DNA from: an uncultured Clostridia bacterium
Lineage (GTDB): Bacteria > Bacillota > Clostridia > UBA1381
DNA length: 64,000 bases
NCBI GenBank assembly: GCA_934476675.1
Contig: CAKSOE010000005.1
Coordinates: 67,012-131,011, forward strand
Direction: 5' to 3'
In this document: positions 16,579 to 26,375 of the stretch, piece after piece
Position numbering within the stretch: the stretch's first letter is position 1
Layout of the letters: every line of letters begins with the position of its first letter
Translations under genes and position numbers: made by a program
Notes under the pieces: generated by a model
What the model was told of the DNA's origin: nothing
The model's input: only the letters and a program-made list of their open reading frames with translations
Databases searched by the model: none

Positions 16579-18480
16579 TTATAAATTATTGCAGCTAAGT
16601 ACGGGAATCATTGAATCCCAGTACATAACCTTTAATGTATATCCGCCGTCTGCAAGGTCTGACGGAACATCTTCGATTGTGCAGGTGAAAATTCCGTCCT
16701 TTACTTCGGAAACGGCACATCCGGCAAGCTTGCCGTGTGAATCCGTAAGTGCGGTAATTACCGTAAATTCTTTAACATCTTTTAATTCACCGTTCACGGT
16801 TATGTCCGTTCCGGCGGCATCGGCAAGCGAGCTTATGGGCGTATCGGCGCTTGAATAAACAATTCTTCGGTCAGATGTCATTTCAACGTTAAATGTAATC
16901 GGGTCGCTTGACGCCACGCAGGCTTTGCCGTTAAACGCTTTTGCGGTGATGTTGTTTGTACCCTCATGCAGAACCGCTTTCGCAGGAGTATCGCCTGTCA
17001 TTTCGCATACTCTTTCGCCGTTGTTGTAAAGGTAAATGTTTGTCACGTTCACGCCGTCAAACGCTGATGTGAAATTAAATTCATCGCCTGCCGAATAAGT
17101 TTCGGATTCTGACGGAGCGATGTATTCGTAATAGCGGAGTTTTATGTTGTCATAGCAGGTCGTTGTTCCCGCGGGATTTGTTGCCTGCACTTTTGCAAAA
17201 CCTTTCATTGCGTTGCCTGATACCGCAAGAGTCCAGATAAGTTCATCATTTACGTAAAGCGTTTCGGTACCGGTTACGGTATCGACAACCCACTTGATAC
17301 TGTACCATGTATTTGAGGTAAACTTGTAATATCCCGAACCATCTTTTGTTTGGGAAAGAGTACCGTCAGTCTTTACCCATGCGCCGCCGGAGGAAGCCCA
17401 TGCTGCATTTGACGATGATGTTCCGGTACGCAAGCCGATAATTTTTCTTACTGCATTAAAGTCGTTAAATTTTATATCCATATTAAGCGAAAACTTACCG
17501 TTTAAATATTTTTCACTGCCGGGAATTACAACCGGAGCGGCGTTTGTCGCGCCTGTCGGAGTGCTTGCGTTAAGGAATTGACCCTTTTCGTCATCTTTAT
17601 CAACGGTAAATAAGGTTTGCTGCTTTACGTCAAAATACAGTCCGCCGCCGGAGGGGGCAGCATTTTCCGCCACGTATTTCGAGGTGTCCTCAAATCCCTG
17701 GTCTGTCGTTGTGAACAGCGTATCGGAATAATTGTATCTTGCAATCGAAACCGAGCCGCCGGCTCTGTATGATAAGCTTATGTTGTCAATAAGCGTTTCG
17801 GCATCGGCGGCGTTTGAATGTCCGAAATCAATTTCGTTAAGATACGCGCCCTTAAATGGTGACATCCAGTCTTTTCCGATGTATTGATTGTCAACATATG
17901 TATAAGTAAATCCGTTTGACGTGTCAACAAGGTATGTGATACTGTACCATTTGTCCGTTTCAAACGTAAACACGCTGCCCTCTGGAGGAGCAATTTTGCC
18001 GTTTTTCATCCAATTCACACACCAGCCGGTAGAGTTATCGGACTTTATCATTTTAATGTTAAAAAGCTGTCTGTCGGATAAATCTTTCAGAAGAAAATCC
18101 GCACTCATAACGTATAAGCCGGGGGTTTTTCCGAGTTTTGACGATATATCGGGTTTAATAAGCTTAATCATGTTTCTGCTTGATGTGGCAGAGCCGTTTT
18201 TAATATCCAGCACATGACCGTGTTCTTCGCCGCCGTCGGTGATTGTTAGGGAGGAATCCTCCGCAAGCGTGTTTACCGAGGTATAGTCGTTGACCGAATC
18301 GCCCGAAACAAAGCTTTTACCGAGTTCGGCGTCCTCAAAGCCGATGTTTTCGGCATAAGTTTGGCTGTCCTTAAAAATTCCCTTTTCAAGAACCTCTTGA
18401 TAGTTCGCTTCGCGCGCAAACGCGGTAAGCGCTGACGCGGTAACTGCGGCAGCCAATAGAATTGATACTGTTTTTTTCAT
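16579..18480 (-). CDS. Secreted protein with two LamG-like domains
   Basis: This 633-aa protein has a signal peptide (MKKTVSILLAAAVTASALTAFA). Two concanavalin/laminin-G-like beta-sandwich modules can be traced: one around residues 40-215 (WYSITYLVDTSNGFTYTYVD, LIDNISLSY) and one around 250-440 (WYSIKWVVDTVTGTETLYVN, CYDNIKLRYYE). A C-terminal Ig-like part follows (about 450-633). Each LamG copy repeats the pattern 'Y.I...VDT..G..T.YV'. No catalytic motif is seen. It lacks an SLH domain, so it may be released or held by other means. As part of the polysaccharide operon it probably binds glycan, but this is inference. Confidence 0.7.
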   Translation of the reverse strand: MKKTVSILLAAAVTASALTAFAREANYQEVLEKGIFKDSQTYAENIGFEDAELGKSFVSGDSVNDYTSVNTLAEDSSLTITDGGEEHGHVLDIKNGSATSSRNMIKLIKPDISSKLGKTPGLYVMSADFLLKDLSDRQLFNIKMIKSDNSTGWCVNWMKNGKIAPPEGSVFTFETDKWYSITYLVDTSNGFTYTYVDNQYIGKDWMSPFKGAYLNEIDFGHSNAADAETLIDNISLSYRAGGSVSIARYNYSDTLFTTTDQGFEDTSKYVAENAAPSGGGLYFDVKQQTLFTVDKDDEKGQFLNASTPTGATNAAPVVIPGSEKYLNGKFSLNMDIKFNDFNAVRKIIGLRTGTSSSNAAWASSGGAWVKTDGTLSQTKDGSGYYKFTSNTWYSIKWVVDTVTGTETLYVNDELIWTLAVSGNAMKGFAKVQATNPAGTTTCYDNIKLRYYEYIAPSESETYSAGDEFNFTSAFDGVNVTNIYLYNNGERVCEMTGDTPAKAVLHEGTNNITAKAFNGKACVASSDPITFNVEMTSDRRIVYSSADTPISSLADAAGTDITVNGELKDVKEFTVITALTDSHGKLAGCAVSEVKDGIFTCTIEDVPSDLADGGYTLKVMYWDSMIPVLSCNNL

Positions 18481-18501
18481 TATTATCCGTCCTTTCTGAA
18501 T

Positions 18502-20028
18502 TTAAAATTTGATTTTATCCACAAGCTCAAAGTTTGAGCGCAGAAGATATGCTTCAATGCGGCATTTGTCTGCATTTTCGGGAGCAGTCATGCCGAAAGT
18601 GTATAACGATTTCTCCAAAGCGATTTTTTCGGATTTAATTGATATAAGCTTGTTGCCGCTGTATATGCCGACAAAAACATAGGCGGCGGTTTCGTCGTTT
18701 TCGCTGTTTCTCACGGTTACGTCTGCCGTAAAGCTTTCGCCCGCCTGCATAGCGTCAAGGCTCTTTCCGTCAGCGATAATGCCGGATTTTATGCACAGCG
18801 GAAGTTTGTCTGTTCTGAAATATACACGGCGTTTCGCCGGAGTTGTCTCCGCCGCCGACAGAACATTGTCAAAAGAAATGCTGTAATCGCAGTCGGGAAT
18901 AAGGTCGGCTTTCGGTGTGATTACTGCCGTTCTTGAATCGGCATAATATTTTATATCGCACTCAACTTCATCATTGCCGCACAAAAGCCGTATTTCAGAT
19001 ATGGACGTTTCGGCCATATCCTCCGAAAAGGCGGCGCATATGCGCGGTGATTTATATGCGGCGGCGGTTTCGTCATAGATGTTTCCGTCTGTGTTGCCGT
19101 ACTCGATATTACAGTGATAACATCCGCGGATAATGTACTGTTTTACATTATCTATCGCAATAAAGCTTTCATCACCATTGGCAGGAGCCTTGATGCCGAG
19201 ACTCATATACTGAATTTTGCTGCCTGCCGCGGTAACGGGAATATTTACGGCAGCGGCTTTGCCGTCTGCGTAAAGGGTGTAGGTGTGCGATTCCAAATCC
19301 ACAATAACCTTTAAATGCAGCCATTGCCCCTGCGCAGCGGTAATATCCGTGTTTTTCCACGCATTTTTCGCGTCTCTGTACCTTAAAACGCCGTCATTGC
19401 TTATTCCTGCGCCTATAAGCCATGCGTTTTCGTCCGTTTTTACGGTGAACATATTCTGCTCGTTCACATTGCCGATATAATAATCCGCACTCCACACGAA
19501 TATTCCGCTGTATTTTGAGGCGTTTGCAAAAGCAAGATTCGGCGCTGTTCCGCTGCCGTTCCATTTGATGATAAGGCTCTGTCCGTGCGCCTCATCAATC
19601 GTTCCGAGCTGCGCCGAACCCGAATTTTCCTTAAAAGCATACATACCGTCAGCCGCCGTTCCCGAGGAATAATCGCGGTCAAAAAGCGTTACTTTTACAT
19701 CGTACGGCTCACATTCCGCAATAATCGTATTGCTCACGCAGCCGCTTGACACTTCGGCAGCGTAAATGCTGTTTGTACCGCTGTCAAGACTTAATACGCA
19801 AAAGCTGCCCGATACGGTATCGCATAGCGTATCGTTTTTGTAAATTTCATAAACGGGATTTTCAATGCCTGTGGCTTCTATATTAAGCCTTATATCGGCA
19901 CATATGCCCTGTATATCCGACGAATCGGCACTTATCGTAACAGAGGGCGTATCGCCGTCGGCAAACGCGGCATGACCCGTTAACATTGCCGTGAGCAGAA
20001 GCATTAAAAATACAATTTTTCCTTTCAT
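18502..20028 (-). CDS. Secreted protein with LamG-like and SbsA Ig-like domains
   Basis: This 508-aa secreted protein starts at 20028 (MKGKIVFLMLLLTAMLTG), preceded by AGAGGT; the in-frame upstream residues overlap the lyase gene. After the signal peptide comes an Ig-like region, then a LamG-like module (about 125-300: WLHLKVIVDLESHTYTLYADG, FIAIDNVKQYI), then an SbsA-type Ig domain (about 320-410: CAAFSEDMAETSISEI, TAVITPKADL, YSISFDNVLS) and a final beta domain. No active-site motif is visible. It lies 8 bp from the end of the heparinase-like gene and shares its transcript; a binding or presentation role on the glycan is inferred. Confidence 0.7.
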   Translation of the reverse strand: MKGKIVFLMLLLTAMLTGHAAFADGDTPSVTISADSSDIQGICADIRLNIEATGIENPVYEIYKNDTLCDTVSGSFCVLSLDSGTNSIYAAEVSSGCVSNTIIAECEPYDVKVTLFDRDYSSGTAADGMYAFKENSGSAQLGTIDEAHGQSLIIKWNGSGTAPNLAFANASKYSGIFVWSADYYIGNVNEQNMFTVKTDENAWLIGAGISNDGVLRYRDAKNAWKNTDITAAQGQWLHLKVIVDLESHTYTLYADGKAAAVNIPVTAAGSKIQYMSLGIKAPANGDESFIAIDNVKQYIIRGCYHCNIEYGNTDGNIYDETAAAYKSPRICAAFSEDMAETSISEIRLLCGNDEVECDIKYYADSRTAVITPKADLIPDCDYSISFDNVLSAAETTPAKRRVYFRTDKLPLCIKSGIIADGKSLDAMQAGESFTADVTVRNSENDETAAYVFVGIYSGNKLISIKSEKIALEKSLYTFGMTAPENADKCRIEAYLLRSNFELVDKIKF

Positions 20029-20036
20029 ATATACCT

Positions 20037-23000
20037 CTACTTTCTCATGATAAATATTTCGCCTATTGAGTTCCATTTGCTTATTGAGTTTCCGTGGCAG
20101 ACGATTTTTACAAAACGTGCCGGAGCGTTGATGTCAAACTTTTCAAAACCGTCCGTTGTGCCGCTCGATTCACCGCTGAACACCTGTTTGTAATTAACGT
20201 CGTCGTCCGATACGAGAATATCAAAATACGATTTTCTCACATTTCCGCTTTTCCAGTAAATCTGCGTATAGTCAAGGTTGTATACGCTGCCCAGATCATA
20301 TTTCGCCCATACGTTTTCACCCTCGCACGACCAGCGCGTGTCGAGGTTGTAGTCGATTGTTCCGTCAATCGTGTTTCCGTCGTCGCCGCTGCTCAGCGCC
20401 GCAACGGGAACAACCGCCTTTGCGGTGTCAAGCGATGTAAACTGCGAATAATCGGGAATTGTCATTTTCAAAACCCTTGCATAGGCATTGTATGACGCAG
20501 TTACAAGCTCGGGGAAATCAAGCGGACATATATAGGTCATGTTATTGATATTCAGCACCTTGTGGTCTTTTGTTGTTTCCCCGCCGTTTTTTATGACCGT
20601 TTCGGAATTAAAGGTCAGTATATCGGTATATGCCGAATTGCTTGCCGTTACGCTGCCCGAACCGTTGTATTTTACGTTTATTCCGTATTTCCCTAAAATT
20701 GCGCTTAGCGGAATGTAGGGAACGCCGTCTATAAGCTTTGTTCCGTATTCATCATAAGCAAAGCGTGTGCCGTCGTAGATTTCAAAATCACCCTTTACCG
20801 GCTGCTGCATTGCAGGATATGAAAACAGCGTTGCACTGCCGGACTTAACAGGCTCAAAAGTGTAGGTTTTGCCTGCCTTTCCGCGGAAATAGAGCGTATG
20901 CTCGTCATTTTTGACGTCCGCAAAAATGCTGTTTTCCGTGCCGTATTCCGTAATTTTCCATAATCCCTCTTTGACGTCCGCTATCATGCACTTCACCTCA
21001 TCATAGCCGTTATCACGCAGATTTACGGCGGATTTTGAGGTTATGCGGTCGGTTTCGGAGGCAAACATAACCTGGCGGTCGCGTATTGTAACGCCCACCA
21101 TGTCGGAGGTTTCCTCCTTGTATACGGGAAGTTCGTCAAGATTGCGGTCATAATCGGTCACGTACATTGCGTTTAAGAAGGAATCCTTTAAATTTTCCTT
21201 TGACGGCGAAAGCTCTATTCTCCAGCTTCCGGCTTCGTTGATTGTGCCTTTGTTGGGCGTGCTTTCGTAGTTGTAGCCGTCAACGGTAAATTCCTTGCCC
21301 TCTCCGCCTACTTTGTCTATCGTAAAACCGCCGACGGCAGGGAGCAGAGTTTTATTTACAAGCTTGCCGTTAAAGCCGTTTTCCGTGCGTGAAATTGTGG
21401 TTTTGTTTCCCTCAACCTCTGGTTCTTCGATGCTGTGCAAAAGCCATTTCTTTTTAAAAGTTTTGTTGCTTGATTCCACCTTGTCAAACACAACTATTGC
21501 CGCAGGATAATCCTCATTGTCAAGATTCATAAATACCATATATCGGTCATAATCCTTGACTTTTTCGCTGTAAGCGTTGGTCAGGTCGGTTTTAACATAC
21601 GAAAATTCGGGTGTTTTTTCGTTAGGCCCTACGTAAAAACCGTCTGTCCTTGCAAAGTCCTGCATATTCAGAAATTCGTCAAATTCGGCTACGTTTACTC
21701 TGTAAACCTGTCCGCCGTCATTTGCGACGGGGATTCCCTTTTGCTGAAAATATCCGTCATTGTTGTAGGAGCTTGCTGAATAATAGAATTTTTCATCGGG
21801 GTCATAAACCGTTACGCAGTTTCCGGCAATGGTACGCTTGTGATAATTCATATCGTGCTCACTGCCGTAGCTGCCGCTCGAACCCTTGTATGTTCCGCTC
21901 TCAACCGCAAGATTTCCCTTGTAATAGAGCGAAAAAGCGCCCAGCTGCATATGCATATGGTCGGAAATTATTTTCTCTCTCGCCTCCATGTACGCCACGG
22001 CGGCAGGGGAGTCAATCCCGGGTTTCCAGCCCGTCCGCGCAACGATTGAGGTAAGCGGATATGTGGATTTGTACGTAAGCGGCAAATTCTCCTCCGACTG
22101 CGCCTCAACTTCGGGTTCTGCCGATACAAGCGCCCAGAAAAAGAACGAGTTGTTCTTTATTGCGGCATCGCGCAGATATTGGTGCTTTATATACGGATTG
22201 GCATACAGTCCGCCTATAATCGTCATGTCCTGGTAGTCGTAGGTGTCATAGTTGAAGTTTGTGTTTATGGCATATTCAAACGAATCGCCCTGTTTAACCC
22301 ATTTTCCCATACCTAAGCGCATATAAATATTTTTCATTGACGGCAGATACATATTATCCCCGAAAATGTGACCGTAACCCATTCTGTAATAGATAAGGTC
22401 GGCAACCGCTTCGTTGCAGTGACGCCAGAAGCTGTATTCGACGGTTACGGGGTGCGCGCCGCTGTTGTTGAAATACGTTCTCGAATCCGCCATTTTGTCA
22501 AAAAGCCGTCCGGCGGCAAGATTGTACATTTCCGAATCTTCATCGTACATCGCTATGCCGGCGCTCAGTAAGTCCTGGAAAATTTCCTGCTCGCCAGAAT
22601 GTCCCGAAATATTTATCATTTTTGTCGGGGGATAGCCGATTTCCTTTTCCGCCGCAAAAGCTTTAAAGCGTCGTATGAAAAATTCCTTATCCTCTGCATT
22701 CAGCAAATCATAGCACCAGTCGTAGACAAGCGCGCCCGTGAACATACAGTCGCCTATGTCGCGCGTTATATCGCCGACTGTCGGGGGATAATAGCACGTG
22801 GACATATATTCCTTTATATATTCAATCGTTTGTCTGCCGTGCTGTGCGTCGCGGTCTCCGGCAACATATGCGATTGCACGCGCTTTGATTTTATTAATAA
22901 TGGTATTGTCGTATCTTGCGCCTTTCATGTCGCAGTCGAGTTCCTCGTCCGCAAGCAAAAGACAGTTTGCGTACATCGCCGCAAGCTCCTCCGATTTAAG

Positions 23001-23708
23001 ATTTTCCTTGAATTTAGGAAGAAAATCCTTTGTTATAATCACCCTGGGATGCCCCGAAATAGGTTTTATTTCGGGTATCGGGTAGATTGAGGACGTGTCG
23101 GAGGAGGATTCGACAGAAAAATTCTCCGGATCGCAGCTGCCCTCGGTTGAATACTGCGCATTTGAAGTGATGAGAACCTTGTCTATCGATAATCCCTTAA
23201 TTCTCCTCTTAAAAGTCAGCACGTTCTGCCCGGCTTTGAGGTTTGCCGCCCCCAAAAGCCGCCATTGCCATACATTGCCCGGCTGCGCAATACCCCAAAG
23301 TGTGGAGTAGGTCGAGCCGTTAAGTGAATAATGTATGGAGCTGTTTGTCTTTTCATCAAGCGTTTTTATCTTCGCCCAAAAGTAGTATCGGTTTGTTTCG
23401 TTCGCTGTGTAGGTGAACGTTATCGATGGATTTTTAAGCTCCGATGCGTCGCTTATCATACCGCTTTCCGTTACTCTGACCGCCGCTTTTCCCGATGCGG
23501 TATCGTCCTCGAATTTTGCCACGTCCGCGCCGAGCGTCATTTTTTCCGCTTCGTATATAACCGCGCCGTTCTTCATTACGGACGCTTCGTCAACAGGCAG
23601 ACTGAGCAGAGGATTTTTAACCTTTTTTCCGTATTCAAAATCCGCAAATGCGCTTACCGTTACCGAAAAGGCAAGTATAAGAGATATAATTGAAACTGTT
23701 TTTTTCAT
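20037..23708 (-). CDS. Large secreted heparinase II/III-type polysaccharide lyase
   Basis: This 1,223-aa protein has a signal peptide. Domains in order: a CBM35/CBM6-like module (about 45-170, IYEAEKMTLGADVAKFED and YYFWAKIKT); an alpha/alpha toroid (about 215-530, GHPRVIITKDFLPKF near its start); a heparinase II/III-like beta sandwich (about 545-860) with ISDHMHMQLGAFSLYYKG, where family members keep catalytic His; a copper-amine-oxidase-N-like domain (about 975-1075, YIPLSAILGKYG); and an F5/8-type C (discoidin) domain at the C-terminus (DYNLDTRWSCEGENVW). Family members eliminate uronic-acid-containing glycans. It is probably the key depolymerase of the locus; the substrate (heparin, alginate, ulvan or pectic uronides) cannot be fixed. 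Confidence 0.85.
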   Translation of the reverse strand: MKKTVSIISLILAFSVTVSAFADFEYGKKVKNPLLSLPVDEASVMKNGAVIYEAEKMTLGADVAKFEDDTASGKAAVRVTESGMISDASELKNPSITFTYTANETNRYYFWAKIKTLDEKTNSSIHYSLNGSTYSTLWGIAQPGNVWQWRLLGAANLKAGQNVLTFKRRIKGLSIDKVLITSNAQYSTEGSCDPENFSVESSSDTSSIYPIPEIKPISGHPRVIITKDFLPKFKENLKSEELAAMYANCLLLADEELDCDMKGARYDNTIINKIKARAIAYVAGDRDAQHGRQTIEYIKEYMSTCYYPPTVGDITRDIGDCMFTGALVYDWCYDLLNAEDKEFFIRRFKAFAAEKEIGYPPTKMINISGHSGEQEIFQDLLSAGIAMYDEDSEMYNLAAGRLFDKMADSRTYFNNSGAHPVTVEYSFWRHCNEAVADLIYYRMGYGHIFGDNMYLPSMKNIYMRLGMGKWVKQGDSFEYAINTNFNYDTYDYQDMTIIGGLYANPYIKHQYLRDAAIKNNSFFFWALVSAEPEVEAQSEENLPLTYKSTYPLTSIVARTGWKPGIDSPAAVAYMEAREKIISDHMHMQLGAFSLYYKGNLAVESGTYKGSSGSYGSEHDMNYHKRTIAGNCVTVYDPDEKFYYSASSYNNDGYFQQKGIPVANDGGQVYRVNVAEFDEFLNMQDFARTDGFYVGPNEKTPEFSYVKTDLTNAYSEKVKDYDRYMVFMNLDNEDYPAAIVVFDKVESSNKTFKKKWLLHSIEEPEVEGNKTTISRTENGFNGKLVNKTLLPAVGGFTIDKVGGEGKEFTVDGYNYESTPNKGTINEAGSWRIELSPSKENLKDSFLNAMYVTDYDRNLDELPVYKEETSDMVGVTIRDRQVMFASETDRITSKSAVNLRDNGYDEVKCMIADVKEGLWKITEYGTENSIFADVKNDEHTLYFRGKAGKTYTFEPVKSGSATLFSYPAMQQPVKGDFEIYDGTRFAYDEYGTKLIDGVPYIPLSAILGKYGINVKYNGSGSVTASNSAYTDILTFNSETVIKNGGETTKDHKVLNINNMTYICPLDFPELVTASYNAYARVLKMTIPDYSQFTSLDTAKAVVPVAALSSGDDGNTIDGTIDYNLDTRWSCEGENVWAKYDLGSVYNLDYTQIYWKSGNVRKSYFDILVSDDDVNYKQVFSGESSGTTDGFEKFDINAPARFVKIVCHGNSISKWNSIGEIFIMRK

Positions 23709-23720
23709 TCGGTAATCCTC

Positions 23721-26375
23721 CTATTCGTTTATAATAAGCATTGTTTTGTTATCGCCGTTGAGCGTGTGAATAAATACTCTTGACGCGCCGGAGCCGAAAT
23801 CCTTTTCACTTCTCACATCGTCCGCCGCACCGGTGATTATTCTGCCGTTCTTTCCGTATGCTTTGTCATAATGCACAAGCTTAAAATTGCTGAAACGGTA
23901 GCTTTCCGTTTTGCCACTGCCGTCAAGCCTTACGCTTATTACCTCGTCATCCGCATACACAACCGTTCCGTATGAAAAACGCGCGTATTTGTAGATTGTA
24001 TCGCTTGTGGGATTTGCGGTGTGCATTATAAGGCTTTCGCCCTCGAACAGCAGCTGACACAATGTAATTTTGCCGCGAGTGTTTCTGTAAAACCTTATCA
24101 CATCGCCGCGTGAAAGGGGCGCGCCGTTTTCTTTGAGATTGACTGCCGCATTGTCCGCAGGGTATGTTACAAAGCTTCCGCCGTACATTCCGTTAAGCAT
24201 TGTCACCTCGCTGCCATCCTCGTCCTCCGCAGTCCATATCTTATCAATTACCATAATATCGGGATTTCCCTTATAAAGCAGAGATTCGCTTGTCGAAAAA
24301 TCAAATACCGGTGATTTTATAACGACGATTGCCGCACGCGGATTGTCTGCCTCCGTTCCGTATGCTTCAAAAGGTGCGTTTGATGTGCCGCTTGTAAAAT
24401 AGCTTGAAGCGGCTATACTGTATTCGTCCTCATTGCCGCGGTATTCCTCGGTTGGTACGCGGAATATAACGGTTTTATCGCTTATAAGGAGCTTTGCCTC
24501 AAACGAACCCGAGCTCTGGCGGTAATACATATCCGAAATAGGCGTGTTTCCGTCAAAACCGCTGTACATATACAGTCCGTCCTTTGTGCCGTCCGTTCCG
24601 GTGCAGAGGTATATGCTTTTGATTTCTCCGTCAGTGTTAAGCATATATTTAATCGGCTGCCGCCTTGCGTTTCCGTTCTCAATGCCCGTTGCGGATAAAA
24701 TATTTCGTTCATCAATTTTTGAAGTGTCGTTTATAAGCACCTTTTTTGCAGCGTCAAAGGTCTGCATAGCGCCGTTTGAGGTGAATATTTTAAGCTGTGC
24801 CGAATCCCTGTCGGTGTCCTTGAGCCATGCCGATACGAGATAGCCCGTTTTGTAGGTGCCGCTGTCACCGCAGTCTATATCGGAAATTTTTCCGTCCTTG
24901 TTAAAATACACCTTTACGGTGTTTCCGGCTTTCAGTTTTGAAATTTGGTCGTTCATGCCGATGCACGGCGAGCAGTCGAACGTCTGCCCGTCAACGGTGA
25001 TTTTTCTGACGGTCAAATCCGAATTTTCGATACTGTTGACCACTCCGGTGTACGAATCTATCGAAACGGTGATTTTTCTAAGCTTTCCGTCCAAACCGCG
25101 CTGTACGCTCAGAACATCGTCACGGCTTAAATCCTCCGCTTTGAGGTTTTCGCCGTTTATATTCACTATCTGATATTCTCCGTCAACGCTGTAATCGGAA
25201 ATATCAAGTATATCGGGCGTGCGGTATTTGTTGTAAACCTTTCCGTTGGAAATTGATTTTACAACATAGGTTTCGTAAGCTTCGATAAGAATAATATCAT
25301 ATATACCGTCTCTGTCGTTATCCACCGCACGCAGAGCGCCGTCAATATATGTGCCGTCAAACGGATTTACGGTTTTTTCGTCATAGTTTTTGCAAAATTC
25401 ATTATTGTAAATTACGTTGGTTTCGGCGCTGATTTTAAGCCTTTTGGTCTTGCCCGCGGAATCGGCATAGCTGATATAATTTCCGTCAAGACCGTAAAGG
25501 TCGTCACGCGGAATATTTACAATATCGTTCTGCCTTAACTCATAATAAATTATTTCGTATTCGCCGTGAGCGTCCTCTTTAAAATAAACATCGGTATCAT
25601 AGCCGACGTAATTTCTCAAAGAATCACATTCCGCCGAAAGATTAAAAATTTCGTCACCTATTCTTACCGTGCCGTACTTCACCGTTCCGCTGCCGCTTAT
25701 ATCCGCCAGGCTGCTCGACACTATTACGTCCGATACGGTTTTTATTCTGAAATAATATTCAAGAAACGGTTCTTTTTCAACCCAATTATAGCTTTTGTTC
25801 GGGTCATACGTCGATTTTTCAAGCACATTCACGCTTACCGCCGCTTTAAGGGAATAGGCAAGCGTATTATAGGTCACAAATGAGTTGATGTCTCCGGGCA
25901 TTTTCGGAGCAATTCCCAAAGAGGAGGCGGTTGAAATATAGCCGTAGGGATAACCGCCGCCAATCTCCGCACGTTCCGAATAACCGAGCAGCGCGGTCAT
26001 AACTTTAAGCATAGCCGCATAGGTGACATTTTCATCGGGCGCAAATTCGGTGTCGCTTACTCCGCCCATTATGCCGCGTTCTATCGCCGGAAGAATTTTT
26101 TGCGAACGCGTTATATCAATATCCGAAAAATTTCCGCTATCTTCCGCCGATGATGTATTCTCGCCGTGCATTATAATGTCCGAAACAATCGACGCAAGCT
26201 CATATCTTGTTATAAGACTGCCGCCGTCTGTGTCCGTTCCGATAAGACCGATATTCTGCGCAAATTCAAAATTTGCGTCGGTGTTTTTTTCTTCGGATGC
26301 ATATGAGCAGGGAACGGTCAGCGCACATATGCACAAAAGTGATAATATGGTTTTTAAACATTGTATTTTTCTCAT
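23721..26375 (-). CDS. SLH-domain surface protein of unknown function
   Basis: This 884-aa protein has a signal peptide (cleavage near SYAS) and an N-terminal SLH region (about 35-190), including GIMGGVSDTEFAPDENVTY. The long remainder is beta-rich with a repeated short unit (for example GVVNSIENSDLTVRKITVDG and GTVKYGTVRIGDEIFNL) and no recognised enzyme motif. The ATG overlaps the stop of the other SLH gene (ATGA), and GGGAGG lies within it, so the pair is translationally coupled. I infer a cell-wall-attached scaffold or glycan-binding protein that serves the lyase and transporter; nothing in the sequence proves that. Confidence 0.75.
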   Translation of the reverse strand: MRKIQCLKTILSLLCICALTVPCSYASEEKNTDANFEFAQNIGLIGTDTDGGSLITRYELASIVSDIIMHGENTSSAEDSGNFSDIDITRSQKILPAIERGIMGGVSDTEFAPDENVTYAAMLKVMTALLGYSERAEIGGGYPYGYISTASSLGIAPKMPGDINSFVTYNTLAYSLKAAVSVNVLEKSTYDPNKSYNWVEKEPFLEYYFRIKTVSDVIVSSSLADISGSGTVKYGTVRIGDEIFNLSAECDSLRNYVGYDTDVYFKEDAHGEYEIIYYELRQNDIVNIPRDDLYGLDGNYISYADSAGKTKRLKISAETNVIYNNEFCKNYDEKTVNPFDGTYIDGALRAVDNDRDGIYDIILIEAYETYVVKSISNGKVYNKYRTPDILDISDYSVDGEYQIVNINGENLKAEDLSRDDVLSVQRGLDGKLRKITVSIDSYTGVVNSIENSDLTVRKITVDGQTFDCSPCIGMNDQISKLKAGNTVKVYFNKDGKISDIDCGDSGTYKTGYLVSAWLKDTDRDSAQLKIFTSNGAMQTFDAAKKVLINDTSKIDERNILSATGIENGNARRQPIKYMLNTDGEIKSIYLCTGTDGTKDGLYMYSGFDGNTPISDMYYRQSSGSFEAKLLISDKTVIFRVPTEEYRGNEDEYSIAASSYFTSGTSNAPFEAYGTEADNPRAAIVVIKSPVFDFSTSESLLYKGNPDIMVIDKIWTAEDEDGSEVTMLNGMYGGSFVTYPADNAAVNLKENGAPLSRGDVIRFYRNTRGKITLCQLLFEGESLIMHTANPTSDTIYKYARFSYGTVVYADDEVISVRLDGSGKTESYRFSNFKLVHYDKAYGKNGRIITGAADDVRSEKDFGSGASRVFIHTLNGDNKTMLIINE

